Shown here: piece after piece, positions 8,049 to 17,568 of the stretch
Layout of the letters: each line of letters begins with the position of its first letter
Position numbering within the stretch: the stretch's first letter is position 1
Source of the DNA: an uncultured Clostridia bacterium
Lineage (GTDB): Bacteria; Bacillota; Clostridia; Christensenellales; Pumilibacteraceae
Reading direction: 5' to 3'
DNA: 64,000 nt
Assembly: GCA_934277845.1 (NCBI GenBank)
Contig: CAKQVV010000001.1
Location: forward strand, 1-64,000
Notes under the pieces: model-generated
The model's database searches: none
The model's input: the letters and a program-made list of their open reading frames with translations, nothing else
Told to the model about the DNA's origin: nothing
Made by a program: the position numbers and the translations under genes

Positions 8049-8795
8049 CTACACTACTTTAATCCGGAGTTCGGACGGGGAAACGCCGCGGCGTTTTTTC
8101 ATAAGTCGGGAGAAATATTTGGGATCGGTGAAACCGGCGGCTTCGGCGGCTTCGGTGACCGAACGCCCGAAAACCGCGATTTCGTCGCGGGCGTAGTCCA
8201 GCCGCAATTCTATTATGTAATCGACGGGCGAAAGGTTAAATCGGTCGTAAAACCTGCGCCGCAGCGTCGACTCGCTGACGCCCACCGCCCTGCACACGTC
8301 CTCGATTTTCAGTTCCGGATCGCGGAAGTTTTCGCCGATGAACGAAGTCGCATGCATAAGCGCGGCATCGCCCTCTCCTCCCGTGCGACACAGAAGCGAC
8401 AGCACTTCGTAAAATCTTGCGGTCGCATGCATTTTATACCCCGGTTCTTTTCCGCCGAACGCCGTCACCGCGCCGGCAAAAAGTTCGGCAATCTTTTCCG
8501 AGCCGCGGAAAATCGCGGGTTTTACCCACTCGCCGTCTATTTCTGCGGTGAAGTGAAACACGAGAATTTCGGTAGCGGAATAGTCCGCCTCGTATTCTTT
8601 GTTCGCCGGCACGAACAGCACTTCGCCCGCGTGAAGGTCGTAAGTTCCGTCGTCCATTTTTATCTTGCCTTCGCCCACCAGCCGAAGCGACAGCGCGTGA
8701 TACGGCCGCGCTTTCACGACGATTTTACGGCTTTCCCAGGTCATGCGCCCCGCCGTGACTATGTTTGCGGCAAAATCCGCCCGCTCGAAAAACAT
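8049..8795 (-). CDS. AraC family transcriptional regulator
   Basis: 248 residues. The N-terminal half is a cupin-like sensor domain (HALSLRLVGEGKIKMDD, LHAGEVLFVPANKEYE). The C-terminal 100 residues hold two helix-turn-helix motifs (KIEDVCRAVGVSESTLRRRF and SVTEAAEAAGFTDPKYFSR) with the family ending KKRRGVSPSELR. Start 8795 is preferred over an upstream in-frame ATG because of the AAGGAG site 7 nt before it. It is divergent from the EamA transporter gene, which it may control; a sugar-type ligand is only inference. Confidence 0.88.
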   Translation of the reverse strand: MFFERADFAANIVTAGRMTWESRKIVVKARPYHALSLRLVGEGKIKMDDGTYDLHAGEVLFVPANKEYEADYSATEILVFHFTAEIDGEWVKPAIFRGSEKIAELFAGAVTAFGGKEPGYKMHATARFYEVLSLLCRTGGEGDAALMHATSFIGENFRDPELKIEDVCRAVGVSESTLRRRFYDRFNLSPVDYIIELRLDYARDEIAVFGRSVTEAAEAAGFTDPKYFSRLMKKRRGVSPSELRIKVV

Positions 8796-8868
8796 ATTCC
8801 GCTCCTTTTTCTTGTCATTGCTCCCGCACCGCAAACACGCTTTCCGTGCGCGGCACGGCTACCGGTAT

Positions 8869-8897
8869 ATTTTAGCCTAAATGCGGATTCAGGTCAA
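8869..8897 (-). promoter_or_regulatory. Sigma-A promoter of the AraC gene
   Basis: Minus strand: TTGACC (8892-8897), 17 nt, TAAAAT (8869-8874). Confidence 0.6.
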
Positions 8898-8939
8898 CCA
8901 TTTTGACGGAATAGTCCACCCGATTTATCGCGGCGCAGG

Positions 8940-8968
8940 TTGTAAAAGCCGTGCGCGCGATTTATAAT
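8940..8968 (+). promoter_or_regulatory. Sigma-A promoter of the EamA transporter gene
   Basis: TTGTAA (8940-8945), 17 nt, TATAAT (8963-8968). The -10 overlaps an in-frame ATG at 8967, so translation must begin further down, at 9000. Confidence 0.6.
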
Positions 8969-8999
8969 GAACAAAGAAATACCTCAAGAGAATCCCATA

Positions 9000-9965
9000 A
9001 TGATATATTTCGCATTTTTGCTCGTCGCGCTCTGCAACTCGACGGCGAGCGTTTCCACCAAATTCAATACGCGCATCGGCGGCAAAGTCGCGCTTTTTAA
9101 CTTCGTCCGCGCGCTGGTGCCGCTTGCGGTTTTCGTGCTTGCGGCGGTCATGACGGGCGAAGAAATTACTCCGCTTACCATGCTCTGCGGCGTGATTTAC
9201 GGTGCGGCGATGACGGCGGCGACGCGCACCGGCTATACCGCGCTTGCGCTCGGTCCCATGGGTATCACGAGCGCGATCGCGCAATGCTCGCTAGTCCCCG
9301 TCACGGTGTGGTGCGTGTTCGTGGACGGCGAACCATTCACCGCATTGAAAGCCGTCGGAATCTGTCTTGCCGTCGCCGCGCTGGTCGTGATGAACGCCGA
9401 AAAACCCGATCGCGACTATCCGCACAAGAAAAAATGGCTGATTTTCTCGTTCCTCACCCTGCTGTTCAACGCCGTGTGTTCGGTCACGATCACGCTGGCA
9501 AACAAGCACGGGGCAGGCGGCGGCGCGTGGTTTACCGCGTTTTCCTACGTCGTGGCGGTGCCGGTGTTCGGCGGAGTTTTCCTGTACGGCATCGTTGCCG
9601 AAAAACGCAAAGCCGCACCGCTCACGGCAATCGCCGGAAATAACGCCGGAAGTTTTCCTGCGGACGAAACGGCACAAGATAAAAACGGCGGACAAACGCA
9701 AGAAAAAGTTGCAACGAAGTCCAAAACGCCGAAAACGGCTGTGTTAGGCGGGCTGGCGGGTTTCACCACGGCGGCAAGCGCGTTCACGACGTTTTTGCTC
9801 GCGTCGAAGTCGCAGGGTTCGATACTGTTCCCGGCGATCGCGGTGGTCACGCTGCTCGCGTCGTTCGTTGCCGGCACGGTGATTTTTCGCGAAAAACCGA
9901 CGGTAAAGCGCGTGATCGCGATCGTGCTCGCCGCCGCGATTTTTATACTGAAATTCGCCGTGTAA
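9000..9965 (+). CDS. EamA/DMT superfamily transporter
   Basis: 321 residues with about ten membrane helices in two EamA-like halves, joined by a charged Lys/Asn-rich loop at roughly residues 200-235 (FPADETAQDKNGGQ). The glycine motif LGPMGITSAIAQCS and FREKPTVKRVIAI at the C-terminus are typical of drug/metabolite exporters. Start 9000 is chosen because the upstream in-frame ATG (8967) lies inside the -10 box; the ribosome site AAGAGA is weak. Substrate unknown; the divergent AraC regulator suggests inducible expression. Confidence 0.85.
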   Translation: MIYFAFLLVALCNSTASVSTKFNTRIGGKVALFNFVRALVPLAVFVLAAVMTGEEITPLTMLCGVIYGAAMTAATRTGYTALALGPMGITSAIAQCSLVPVTVWCVFVDGEPFTALKAVGICLAVAALVVMNAEKPDRDYPHKKKWLIFSFLTLLFNAVCSVTITLANKHGAGGGAWFTAFSYVVAVPVFGGVFLYGIVAEKRKAAPLTAIAGNNAGSFPADETAQDKNGGQTQEKVATKSKTPKTAVLGGLAGFTTAASAFTTFLLASKSQGSILFPAIAVVTLLASFVAGTVIFREKPTVKRVIAIVLAAAIFILKFAV

Positions 9966-10043
9966 AAAACGCGCAAGCGTATAGAAAAAAAACGGCGTCG
10001 CATAGATAACGACGACGGTCTTTTTGTATTCAATTAAATGCGA

Positions 10044-13000
10044 TCACTCGCCGGCAGCGGGACTTTTGGTAAACGCCGCGTTCGACGACTTTAACAACTC
10101 GGCGGCACTCGCGGGATCGGAAAGCGTCGCTTCGTCTACCGCCGTTTCGCCGCCGAACCAGCCGGCAGGATCGGCAAAGTTAAGTTCGGTGAGCGCGGTG
10201 CCCAGGAAAGCACCCGCGCCGATTGCCGTCACTTTGCCGGGCACGGTGAGGGCGGTCAGCGCAACGGCGTAGTGGAACGCGCTCGCCCCGATCGTCGTCA
10301 CCGAGTCCGCAAGCGTCACGGACGTAAGCCGCGGACAATTACGGAAAGCCTCGTCGCCGATCGTCTTTACGCCGTCACTGATCGTAACGCGCTCGAGCGT
10401 TTCGTTGAACGCGAACGCCTTTGCCGCCAACGTTTCGCCGCCGTTCACCGTCAGGTTTTTAACCCCGTACGGCACTATTCCGACCGCGCCTGCGGGAACG
10501 GACAACGTCTCGGGATGTGAGGTCCAGAACACGTCGCCGTTAATATTCACGCTCGTACATAAAATCGTGACGTCGTTCAGCGCGGCGCAGTTGCCGAAGG
10601 CACAATCGCCGATGCTCGCCACACTTCCGCCGAGCGTAATGGAAACAAGGTTTTTTGCATGACGGAACGCGCCCGATGCAACCGATTTCATGAAACTCGG
10701 CGATCTGAACACGGTATCCGGCTTTGCAACCGCATAGCGCACCAGTAATCCGCTGAATTTGTCATAAAGGTCGCCGTTGTAGGCGATATATTGAATGTTA
10801 TTCTTATCCACTGTAAACTCGGCAAGACGCTCGTTCAGGTGGAACACGCCGTCGCCGATACTCGTCACGGAAGCGGGGATCGCATATTCGGTCACGGCAC
10901 AGCCGGCAAAAGCCGCGTCGCCTATCGTCATGACGCTGATACCGATATTTACGTCGGTAAGCGCGGTGCAACCGTCGAACGCGTGTGCGGCGATTATCGT
11001 CACTTGCCGCCCGGTGTCGACCGTCTTTATGCTCGTACAACGTGCAAACGCGTGCTCGCCTATTTCGTTTACGTCGTCGGGAACGACCACGTCGGTGACG
11101 AGCGCGTCGCCTACGTACAGATCATACGAAGAGAAAGTATATTTGCCGAAACCGAAACTCATCCAGCCGAGAACGTCGGGCGCGTGTACGGTTTTCAGGT
11201 TCTCGAGTTCTGCGAAAGCGTACTCTCCGACGGTCATTCTCAGCGTGGCGAAAGTGACGTCCTCCAACGCCTTGCTTCCGTAAAACGCACGTTGACCGAT
11301 GTTTTCGACGCTCTCCGGCAATGTGATCGTTTTCAGCGAGCCGCACTCCGAGAACGTGTACTCGCCTATCGTTTTCACCGCCGGCATATCGACCGAAACG
11401 AGGTTTTCGCAATAACGGAACGCGTCGTCGCCGATCACCGTGGTTTTCGGCAGCGAAACCGTTTCGAGCAAAGGCTGCCTCGTAAAATATCCCGACTTGA
11501 TCTCGCCGCCGTCGTTTACGGTCGCGTGCTTTACGGTAAATCCGTTGAAAGCCGCGGCTGGTGCAGTGGCGTAATCGGCACTGCAATCCGCAAACGCAAG
11601 AGATTCCAAGTCTGCAGTAGCCGGAACGTACACCCTCTCGAAACGTCCGCTGAACGCGTAAGAATCGATCGTTTCCACGCTGTCGGGCAAAATCAGGTTT
11701 TTGAGATCGGTACTCCTTGTAAACGCGTAACTTTGAATAATTCGCAACGCATCGCCAAAATCTATTTCGGTGAGCGGACAACCGTTGAAAGCATTGTGCC
11801 CTATTTCGGTCACGCCGTCAAGAGTAAGCGACGCAAGCGGCGAGCCGTCGATATTGAATAACCCCGCGGGCACCGCTCCCGATCCTCTTAAAGTTACTTT
11901 TTTAAGTTTTTCTCTGGGGAACGAACTTGCAATAGACAGCGGAATATCCGCGATTTCCACCTGATCACCGAACGCGTCGGGCATAAGCGTTTTTATATTG
12001 CCGCGAAGCGTGACTTCTTTCAGCGGCGCACCTTCAAACACGCGGTAACCAGTCGTCAGGTCGTCGCCGTCGATTTCGATTTTGTCGATCGAAGTACCGG
12101 CAAACGCGCACTCGCCGAGCGATCTGATTTTTCCGCGGAAAGTCGCGGCGGTAATTCCCGCACATTCGCTGAACGCGTACTCGCCGATCTCCGTCACGCC
12201 GGCGGGGAAATCGACTGCGGAAAGACCGTCGCAACGCGAAAACGCGAAATTCCCGATCTTAATCAGCGACGCGGGAAAATTCAACGTGCCGAGTTTTTCG
12301 CAACGGGAAAACGCGCTTTCGCCTATTTCGGTCAATCTCTCGCCGAACGTAACCGCCGTGAGGTTTACGCAACCCTGAAACGCGCCCTGCGGAATAATCG
12401 CAACGCCCGCAAGGGTTGCGGAAGTCAGCGCGCTCATGTCCGCAAACGCATACGTGCCTATCGTTTCCAGCGACGCGGGTAAATTAAGCGCAGTCACTTT
12501 ATCGAGCGCGTAAAACGCACTGTCGCCTATCGATTTAAGGTTATTCCCCAGCTTGACGACGGAAATATTATTGCAACCGGAGAAAGGGGTTTTACCGACG
12601 GAAACCGCCGCCGAAAGGTCGACGGACGAAAGCAGTCTGCACCCAGACAGCGCGCTGTCGCCGATTTCTTTTACTTTCCCGAGGTCGATCGAACTCATTG
12701 CGTCACAACCCTCAAAAGCGTAACTGCCTATTTTTTTCACGCTGCCAAGATCGATTTCGGTCAGACCGGTGCACATACAGAATGCCTCGTCGCCGATTAC
12801 CTTCACGCTGTCGCCGATCGTCACGCTTCTTAAATCCACGCAGTCCTTGAAAGCACGCGCGGGCAATACTTCGCCCGCCGTGATATTTACGACGCACATA
12901 TTCCGGCAATCGAAGAATCCGAGCGCGAACGCAGGCCCGGTAAACGACGAGCACCTCACGCCGGAGAACGCGTCCTTTCCGATAGAAGTCACGCCGGCGG

Positions 13001-13655
13001 GAATGACGATTTCGCCGATCTCGCCGCAGTCGTTAAACGCGCGGGCGCGTATTTCCGTGAGCGACGACGGCAGCGAAAGCCTCGTGATCGGGAAATTCTC
13101 GAAAGCCGACACGCCTATCGCTTTTACTGGTGCTTCGCCGTGTTCGCCGTCATCGTAAGTTTCGGGTATGACGACGTTATAATCGCCGTTGATCGCGTAG
13201 TCGCCGAGTCCCGCCACGGTATAACCGCCGTTTTCGTAAATATAGGCGGCACTGCGCTCGTCTTTCTGTCCGCACTCCACGCACTCGCCGTCCGTGAAAT
13301 AATGCGGCGTGTGCGCAAACGCGTTTTTATGGCTTTCGTCACAGATGATCTCGTGCCAGTGATGATATTTATCGCGGCTCCATTCTTTCGCGAACTTGTG
13401 TTCCAGAACAGGTCCGAAATAGAACGTGCTTTCCGATTTTTCGCCGCACTTGCATGAATAGTAATACTTTGCGGACTCGTTGCACGTTGCGGGCGAAGCG
13501 AGATACTCGTCCGTCGCTACCTCTTCGGTAAACTCGTGGACGTGCTCGTCGTTTCCGTCCGTATTCCCACCCGAAGGCACTTCGTCGCAACCTATCGCGA
13601 CAGCCGCCGCGAAGGCAACCAGCGATATCATCAATGCAAAAAATTTCTTTTTCAT
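10044..13655 (-). CDS. Giant BspA-type leucine-rich repeat surface lipoprotein
   Basis: 1203 residues. Signal peptide MKKKFFALMISLVAFAAAVA with a probable lipobox AIGC. A His/Cys-rich segment (residues about 30-135) contains CKCG and CVECGQ pairs that could bind metal. The rest, about 1000 residues, is a run of TpLRR/BspA repeats of about 23 residues with the pattern LTEIGESAFSRCEKLGTLNFP. Such proteins mediate adhesion to host or other cells. Start 13655 has a GAGGAAAG site and follows a consensus promoter; an upstream in-frame ATG at 13700 lies next to the -10 box. C-terminus AAGE without a sortase motif, so membrane anchoring is by lipid. Confidence 0.88.
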   Translation of the reverse strand: MKKKFFALMISLVAFAAAVAIGCDEVPSGGNTDGNDEHVHEFTEEVATDEYLASPATCNESAKYYYSCKCGEKSESTFYFGPVLEHKFAKEWSRDKYHHWHEIICDESHKNAFAHTPHYFTDGECVECGQKDERSAAYIYENGGYTVAGLGDYAINGDYNVVIPETYDDGEHGEAPVKAIGVSAFENFPITRLSLPSSLTEIRARAFNDCGEIGEIVIPAGVTSIGKDAFSGVRCSSFTGPAFALGFFDCRNMCVVNITAGEVLPARAFKDCVDLRSVTIGDSVKVIGDEAFCMCTGLTEIDLGSVKKIGSYAFEGCDAMSSIDLGKVKEIGDSALSGCRLLSSVDLSAAVSVGKTPFSGCNNISVVKLGNNLKSIGDSAFYALDKVTALNLPASLETIGTYAFADMSALTSATLAGVAIIPQGAFQGCVNLTAVTFGERLTEIGESAFSRCEKLGTLNFPASLIKIGNFAFSRCDGLSAVDFPAGVTEIGEYAFSECAGITAATFRGKIRSLGECAFAGTSIDKIEIDGDDLTTGYRVFEGAPLKEVTLRGNIKTLMPDAFGDQVEIADIPLSIASSFPREKLKKVTLRGSGAVPAGLFNIDGSPLASLTLDGVTEIGHNAFNGCPLTEIDFGDALRIIQSYAFTRSTDLKNLILPDSVETIDSYAFSGRFERVYVPATADLESLAFADCSADYATAPAAAFNGFTVKHATVNDGGEIKSGYFTRQPLLETVSLPKTTVIGDDAFRYCENLVSVDMPAVKTIGEYTFSECGSLKTITLPESVENIGQRAFYGSKALEDVTFATLRMTVGEYAFAELENLKTVHAPDVLGWMSFGFGKYTFSSYDLYVGDALVTDVVVPDDVNEIGEHAFARCTSIKTVDTGRQVTIIAAHAFDGCTALTDVNIGISVMTIGDAAFAGCAVTEYAIPASVTSIGDGVFHLNERLAEFTVDKNNIQYIAYNGDLYDKFSGLLVRYAVAKPDTVFRSPSFMKSVASGAFRHAKNLVSITLGGSVASIGDCAFGNCAALNDVTILCTSVNINGDVFWTSHPETLSVPAGAVGIVPYGVKNLTVNGGETLAAKAFAFNETLERVTISDGVKTIGDEAFRNCPRLTSVTLADSVTTIGASAFHYAVALTALTVPGKVTAIGAGAFLGTALTELNFADPAGWFGGETAVDEATLSDPASAAELLKSSNAAFTKSPAAGE

Positions 13656-13700
13656 CGTTTCTTTCCTCAAAATCCGTTTCACAATTGTCTTGTCGTTCAC

Positions 13701-13729
13701 ATTATAGCACTATATGCACCGATTTTCAA
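13701..13729 (-). promoter_or_regulatory. Sigma-A promoter of the BspA-like gene
   Basis: Minus strand: TTGAAA (13724-13729), 17 nt, TATAAT (13701-13706). Confidence 0.75.
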
Positions 13730-13790
13730 GTTTTTTATGCGAAAATCAGTGATTTTAAGCGTAAAAATCAAATTTCAAGTATTATTTTAC

Positions 13791-13820
13791 TTGACATTAG
13801 TAATGATTGTAAATTATAAT
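13791..13820 (+). promoter_or_regulatory. Sigma-A promoter of the diguanylate cyclase gene
   Basis: TTGACA (13791-13796), 18 nt, TATAAT (13815-13820). The leader to 13963 is about 135 nt; I saw no clear riboswitch in it. Confidence 0.7.
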
Positions 13821-13962
13821 CTATATAAATCGGACGGCAAAATCGGATGAAACATGTTTGCGTTTTTACACGACGCGTCTGAATTTTTGCGTTCGTGCAC
13901 ACCCGAAACTGCTTTTGTCAACACGCCGGAAAAATCTCGTCGACAAGGAGCGGAACTCAACT

Positions 13963-15102
13963 ATGGAAAGTCTGATGTTCTGTGAAATAAATCTGCTTTG
14001 CGCCGTCATACTCGCGATCATGGCTGTCAAAGCCATGCGCATGGGACTGGACAACACCACGAAAAAGACGGTTTTCGTCGCGGCTATACTTTTTGCGATG
14101 GCAATGAATCTTTTCGATGCGGCGTGGAGCCCCGCGCGCAAACTCTGGCACGCTCCTCAATTCGTGCTGTATATCCTGAACTCTCTGTACTTTGCCTCGA
14201 TGGGAACGGCGGCGTTCCTGTGGTTGTGTTTCTCGGAAATCTACCGGAAAGTACGCCTTACCAGAAACAAATTGCTTTTTATACTCGCCATCACTCCGCT
14301 TGTCACGCTGTACGTTCTTTGCATAATCACTCCTTTCACCGGCTGGTTCTTCTATTTCAACGAAGCGGGCGAATATACGCGCGGTCCCGCGTTTTACCTG
14401 CAATACGTTCTCGGCTACGGTTATGTCGCCGCGGCGTCGGTCATCAATCTTTTCGGCATGATTTCGAGAAAAAATTTCGCGCACAAAGAGGATTATGCGG
14501 CAATGCTGTCGTTTGCGCTGCCGCCGATAATCTGTGCGGCGTTGCAAGCGATATTTCAGGACTTGCCGATCATATCGGCTTCTCCCGCAATATCGTTTCT
14601 GCTCATCTACACCAGTTCGCTCCAGTCGCAGATTTGCCTGGATCCGCTGACAGGCATCAATAACCGAAGAAAACTTCTCATGGAACTGTCCGAAAAGATA
14701 AAGAAACCGTCGGACGGAAAAGACCTGTACTTCCTCTTCCTCGACGTCGACTCGTTCAAGGACATAAACGACGCTCACGGACATTTCGAGGGCGACAGAA
14801 CGCTGCAACTAATCGGTGACGCGCTGAGCGAAGTCTGCGCGGAAACGGGCGGCGTCTGCGCGCGTTACGGCGGCGACGAATTCGTTGTACTGCAGGAACT
14901 CGACAAAAATTCGGACGTAAACGGGATTTGCGACAAAGTTCACGAACGCATCGGGCAAATTCATAAAACCGGAAATTACGCTTATCCCATAAGCGTGAGC
15001 ATAGGTTGCTCCAAGTACGACGCAAGCGATGACGTACAGTCGCTGATCGCACGCGCGGACAAGAAAATGTATCTTACCAAAGCGAATAAGTCGGCAGATT
15101 AA
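13963..15102 (+). CDS. Membrane-bound GGDEF diguanylate cyclase
   Basis: 379 residues. About seven membrane helices in residues 1-220, then a GGDEF domain: DPLTGINNRRKL, FLDVDSFKDINDAHGH and the intact active site RYGGDEF. It makes the second messenger cyclic di-GMP from two GTP. The product-inhibition site RxxD, expected five residues before GGDEF, is replaced by ETGG, so feedback inhibition is probably lost. The start is chosen for its AAGGAG site; the frame is open upstream but without a ribosome site. Shares a divergent intergenic region with the adhesin-like BspA gene, which suggests, without proving, a link between c-di-GMP and adhesion. Confidence 0.9.
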   Translation: MESLMFCEINLLCAVILAIMAVKAMRMGLDNTTKKTVFVAAILFAMAMNLFDAAWSPARKLWHAPQFVLYILNSLYFASMGTAAFLWLCFSEIYRKVRLTRNKLLFILAITPLVTLYVLCIITPFTGWFFYFNEAGEYTRGPAFYLQYVLGYGYVAAASVINLFGMISRKNFAHKEDYAAMLSFALPPIICAALQAIFQDLPIISASPAISFLLIYTSSLQSQICLDPLTGINNRRKLLMELSEKIKKPSDGKDLYFLFLDVDSFKDINDAHGHFEGDRTLQLIGDALSEVCAETGGVCARYGGDEFVVLQELDKNSDVNGICDKVHERIGQIHKTGNYAYPISVSIGCSKYDASDDVQSLIARADKKMYLTKANKSAD

Positions 15103-15144
15103 AATCGGTCGGCTTATTTGCTCCATTTATGGAGTTCCGCGAAA

Positions 15145-15175
15145 CGAGCGAACGCATTTGCGTTCGCTCGTTTTT
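15145..15175 (+). terminator. Intrinsic terminator of the diguanylate cyclase gene
   Basis: Perfect 12-bp stem CGAGCGAACGCA / TGCGTTCGCTCG followed by five T. Confidence 0.85.
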
Positions 15176-15247
15176 CCGAATTACGCGGCAGAACGGAAAT
15201 TCGCGTTATAATTCCTGTTTATCATTTCATGTTCGAATACTTGTTTT

Positions 15248-15318
15248 CACAAGCAAAAACCACACCGTTATAACTAAACTATCTGCCACAAATTAAAACC
15301 AAATAATAAAATAACCTT
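15248..15318 (-). repeat. 70-bp dispersed non-coding repeat, copy 1
   Basis: Read on minus it matches 62581-62650 on plus at about 88 percent by eye. The shared core includes AATTTGTGG-AGATAGTTTAGTTATAA and TTTTTGCTTGT. Lies in a gene-free stretch (15176-15344) between the diguanylate cyclase and SDR genes. Confidence 0.65.
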
Positions 15319-15344
15319 GGTGTTACGGATGCGAATTACCGACC

Positions 15345-16127
15345 TTAATCCTCGGGTATTATCGGGTATAACTGTATCGTATTCCCTCCGTCGACGACGA
15401 GTTCCGCACCGGTCGTGACGCGGGCGGCGGACGCGAAATACCATACCGCGTCGGCTACGTCGCTGCCGTCGGCTACGTCGCCGACAGGCGTGTACCGGGA
15501 CGGAACGCGGGCGTAAAACCCGGGGTTTTTCACCCAGCGGTCGGTGCGGATCATGCCGGGGAGCACGGCGTTGACGCGGATATTATACTTGCCGAGATCG
15601 AACGCGAGTGCGCGCATCATGCCCAGTTGTCCGCTCTTGGACGCCGAATACGCTATGCGGTCGGGAATAACGCGGTACGCGGTGTTTGAATTTACGAACA
15701 CGACGCTGCCGCCGCCGTTATCTTTCATTCGCCGCGCGGCTTCCTCGACCATGAGGTAATTCCAGGTCATATTCGTATTTATCACGCGCATAAAGTCGGT
15801 GATCGGATTCTCGAAAATCTTTATTCCCAGCCCCTGATCGGCGGCGTTGAGCACCAGCGTATCGACGAAAATCCCCGCCTCGTCCAGATCCGCGAACAGT
15901 TCCTTTACGCCCGCTTCGTTCACGGTCGTGTCGCCGACGAGCGAAGTCAGCGTTTTGCCGACGATCTTCACGCCGGGGAACGCCGCGCGGTAACGCTTTT
16001 CCGCTTCCGCGACCTTGTCCGCGCTCCTGCCGGTAAAGACAACGTTTCTGCCCTCGGACGCGAACTTTTCCACGATCGCCACGCCGGTATTGACGCACGC
16101 GCCCGTTATCAGAGAAAATCTTTCCAT
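15345..16127 (-). CDS. Short-chain dehydrogenase/reductase (SDR)
   Basis: 260 residues. Classical SDR: NAD(P)-binding TGACVNTGVAI at residues 8-18, the NAAD-equivalent LNAAD, catalytic Ser in VFVNSNTAYR and catalytic Tyr/Lys in AYSASKSGQ. The end (VVDGGNTIQLYP) is also typical. It is the last gene of a three-gene operon with a glycoside hydrolase and an enolase-superfamily dehydratase, so oxidation or reduction of a sugar or sugar acid is likely. Starts 3 nt after the hydrolase stop with GAGGAAT as ribosome site. Confidence 0.9.
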   Translation of the reverse strand: MERFSLITGACVNTGVAIVEKFASEGRNVVFTGRSADKVAEAEKRYRAAFPGVKIVGKTLTSLVGDTTVNEAGVKELFADLDEAGIFVDTLVLNAADQGLGIKIFENPITDFMRVINTNMTWNYLMVEEAARRMKDNGGGSVVFVNSNTAYRVIPDRIAYSASKSGQLGMMRALAFDLGKYNIRVNAVLPGMIRTDRWVKNPGFYARVPSRYTPVGDVADGSDVADAVWYFASAARVTTGAELVVDGGNTIQLYPIIPED

Positions 16128-16130
16128 ACT

Positions 16131-17555
16131 CTATTCCTCTTCGAAAAAGTCGCCGAAAGTCAGTACGAGCGGATAGTCGCGCACGGGTATTTCGTCCAGA
16201 ACGTACACGCCGCCGTCGCGCTTTTTCATTTCCCCCGGTATCTCGTACACCGAGCCGTCCATGGGATCGACCAGCCGTACTTTTTCCTCCGGCATATCGA
16301 CGGTGAGCGAAGTCAGTCCGTCGTAGGTTTCGGTCATAAGGTCGGCGGGTTTATAGTAAAAATACGCCGACGCGCCGTTCGGTTTCCGGAATCCGAAGTG
16401 TGCGAGTTCCCTGCCCGCGACGGTATAGCCGAACACTCGCTCGGTGTAGTGCTCGCCCATGGGGAAAATCGGCAAAAGCGCGGGGACTGCGCCGTCACGC
16501 CCGAACAATCCGCAGAGGTTTTTCAGCGCGTAATAGGACTTTTTCGGCACAAATGTGCCGATCGACTTTCCCTCGGCGTCGAACTGCGCACCTAAAATCC
16601 CGAAGTAGCCGTAGTCGAGATAACTTGCGACGTTGCCGTTCTCTCCGTAGAGAGCCTCGGACATGTCGACGGTGGTGAACCAGGACGTGAACTCGACTTC
16701 GGTGTCAAGATCGACGATCAGCCTGCGGAGAAGAAGTTTCGCCTGCTTGTCCTGCGACCAGTTGCCCTTGCACATCGCTCCGTTGCCGTTCGGCTCGGAC
16801 GGGCTGCCCGACTCGCCCTGAATGATCTTAATTCCCGGGTTATAGCGGTTTATCAGCGCGCGAAGGTAATTCACGGTGTTGGGCACTTCGAGTTCGCGGC
16901 GAGAATACTCGTGATAAGTGATATAGTCGATATATTTTCCCGCGCCCGTTTCAAAAACGTCGTGCACCCAAGCGGGGCTGTGGTAGACCGAATAGATCGA
17001 GCCGGCGATAATCCTCGCGCCGCTATCGCCCGTTTTGACCGCCTTGGCGGTTTCGATAACGAAGTTGCCGTACTCGGTACCCGACGGACCGTGTTTCCAG
17101 CACCAGACACCGTCCGGCTCGTTCCACACTTCGTAAAGACTCACTTTACCCTTGTAATGCTCGGCAACGGCACGGCAGTACTCCCGCCATGCCGCCTTGT
17201 CCTCGTCCGAGAAGATCGGCGGCACGCCTACCGCGCCGAACTGCTTTTTCGCGGCTTCGGTATAGATTTCGTTGCCGTAGCAAAGGCACAGCCACGGCAC
17301 CATGCCGCGCGAGATGAGCGCGTCCACTACTTCGTCCAGCCAGCCGAAGTCGTACACGCTCTCCTCTTTTTCGGTGCGCTGCCAGCCCGATTGCAGGCGA
17401 ACGTATTTCACTCCCGTATCGGCGAGCGGCTCGTAGGTCTGCTCGTGATCGAACATGTTGCGGTCGAGTTTTTCCAGTCCGATGCCGAACTTCATAAACG
17501 AAATTTCGTCCGAGCGATAAGTTTTTATTTTTCCGGTTTTTTTAAGTCCGTTCAT
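16131..17555 (-). CDS. Clan GH-A glycoside hydrolase (GH39-like)
   Basis: 474 residues, no signal peptide, so intracellular. A (beta/alpha)8 barrel is suggested by YVRLQSGWQRTE, the acid/base WNEPD (Glu146) and the nucleophile IQGESGS (Glu248), with a beta-rich C-terminal domain after about residue 375. These retaining-type motifs fit clan GH-A; GH39 (beta-xylosidase or alpha-L-iduronidase type) is the closest I can suggest. It lies 13 nt after the dehydratase gene with an AAGGAG site, and likely releases a monosaccharide that the neighbouring SDR and dehydratase process. Confidence 0.8.
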   Translation of the reverse strand: MNGLKKTGKIKTYRSDEISFMKFGIGLEKLDRNMFDHEQTYEPLADTGVKYVRLQSGWQRTEKEESVYDFGWLDEVVDALISRGMVPWLCLCYGNEIYTEAAKKQFGAVGVPPIFSDEDKAAWREYCRAVAEHYKGKVSLYEVWNEPDGVWCWKHGPSGTEYGNFVIETAKAVKTGDSGARIIAGSIYSVYHSPAWVHDVFETGAGKYIDYITYHEYSRRELEVPNTVNYLRALINRYNPGIKIIQGESGSPSEPNGNGAMCKGNWSQDKQAKLLLRRLIVDLDTEVEFTSWFTTVDMSEALYGENGNVASYLDYGYFGILGAQFDAEGKSIGTFVPKKSYYALKNLCGLFGRDGAVPALLPIFPMGEHYTERVFGYTVAGRELAHFGFRKPNGASAYFYYKPADLMTETYDGLTSLTVDMPEEKVRLVDPMDGSVYEIPGEMKKRDGGVYVLDEIPVRDYPLVLTFGDFFEEE

Positions 17556-17568
17556 GGATTTTTGCTCC

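Noticed and set aside
9981..10026. Possible terminator between the EamA and BspA-like genes
   Set aside because: A- and T-runs are present but only a weak five-bp stem can form; not supported well enough to annotate.
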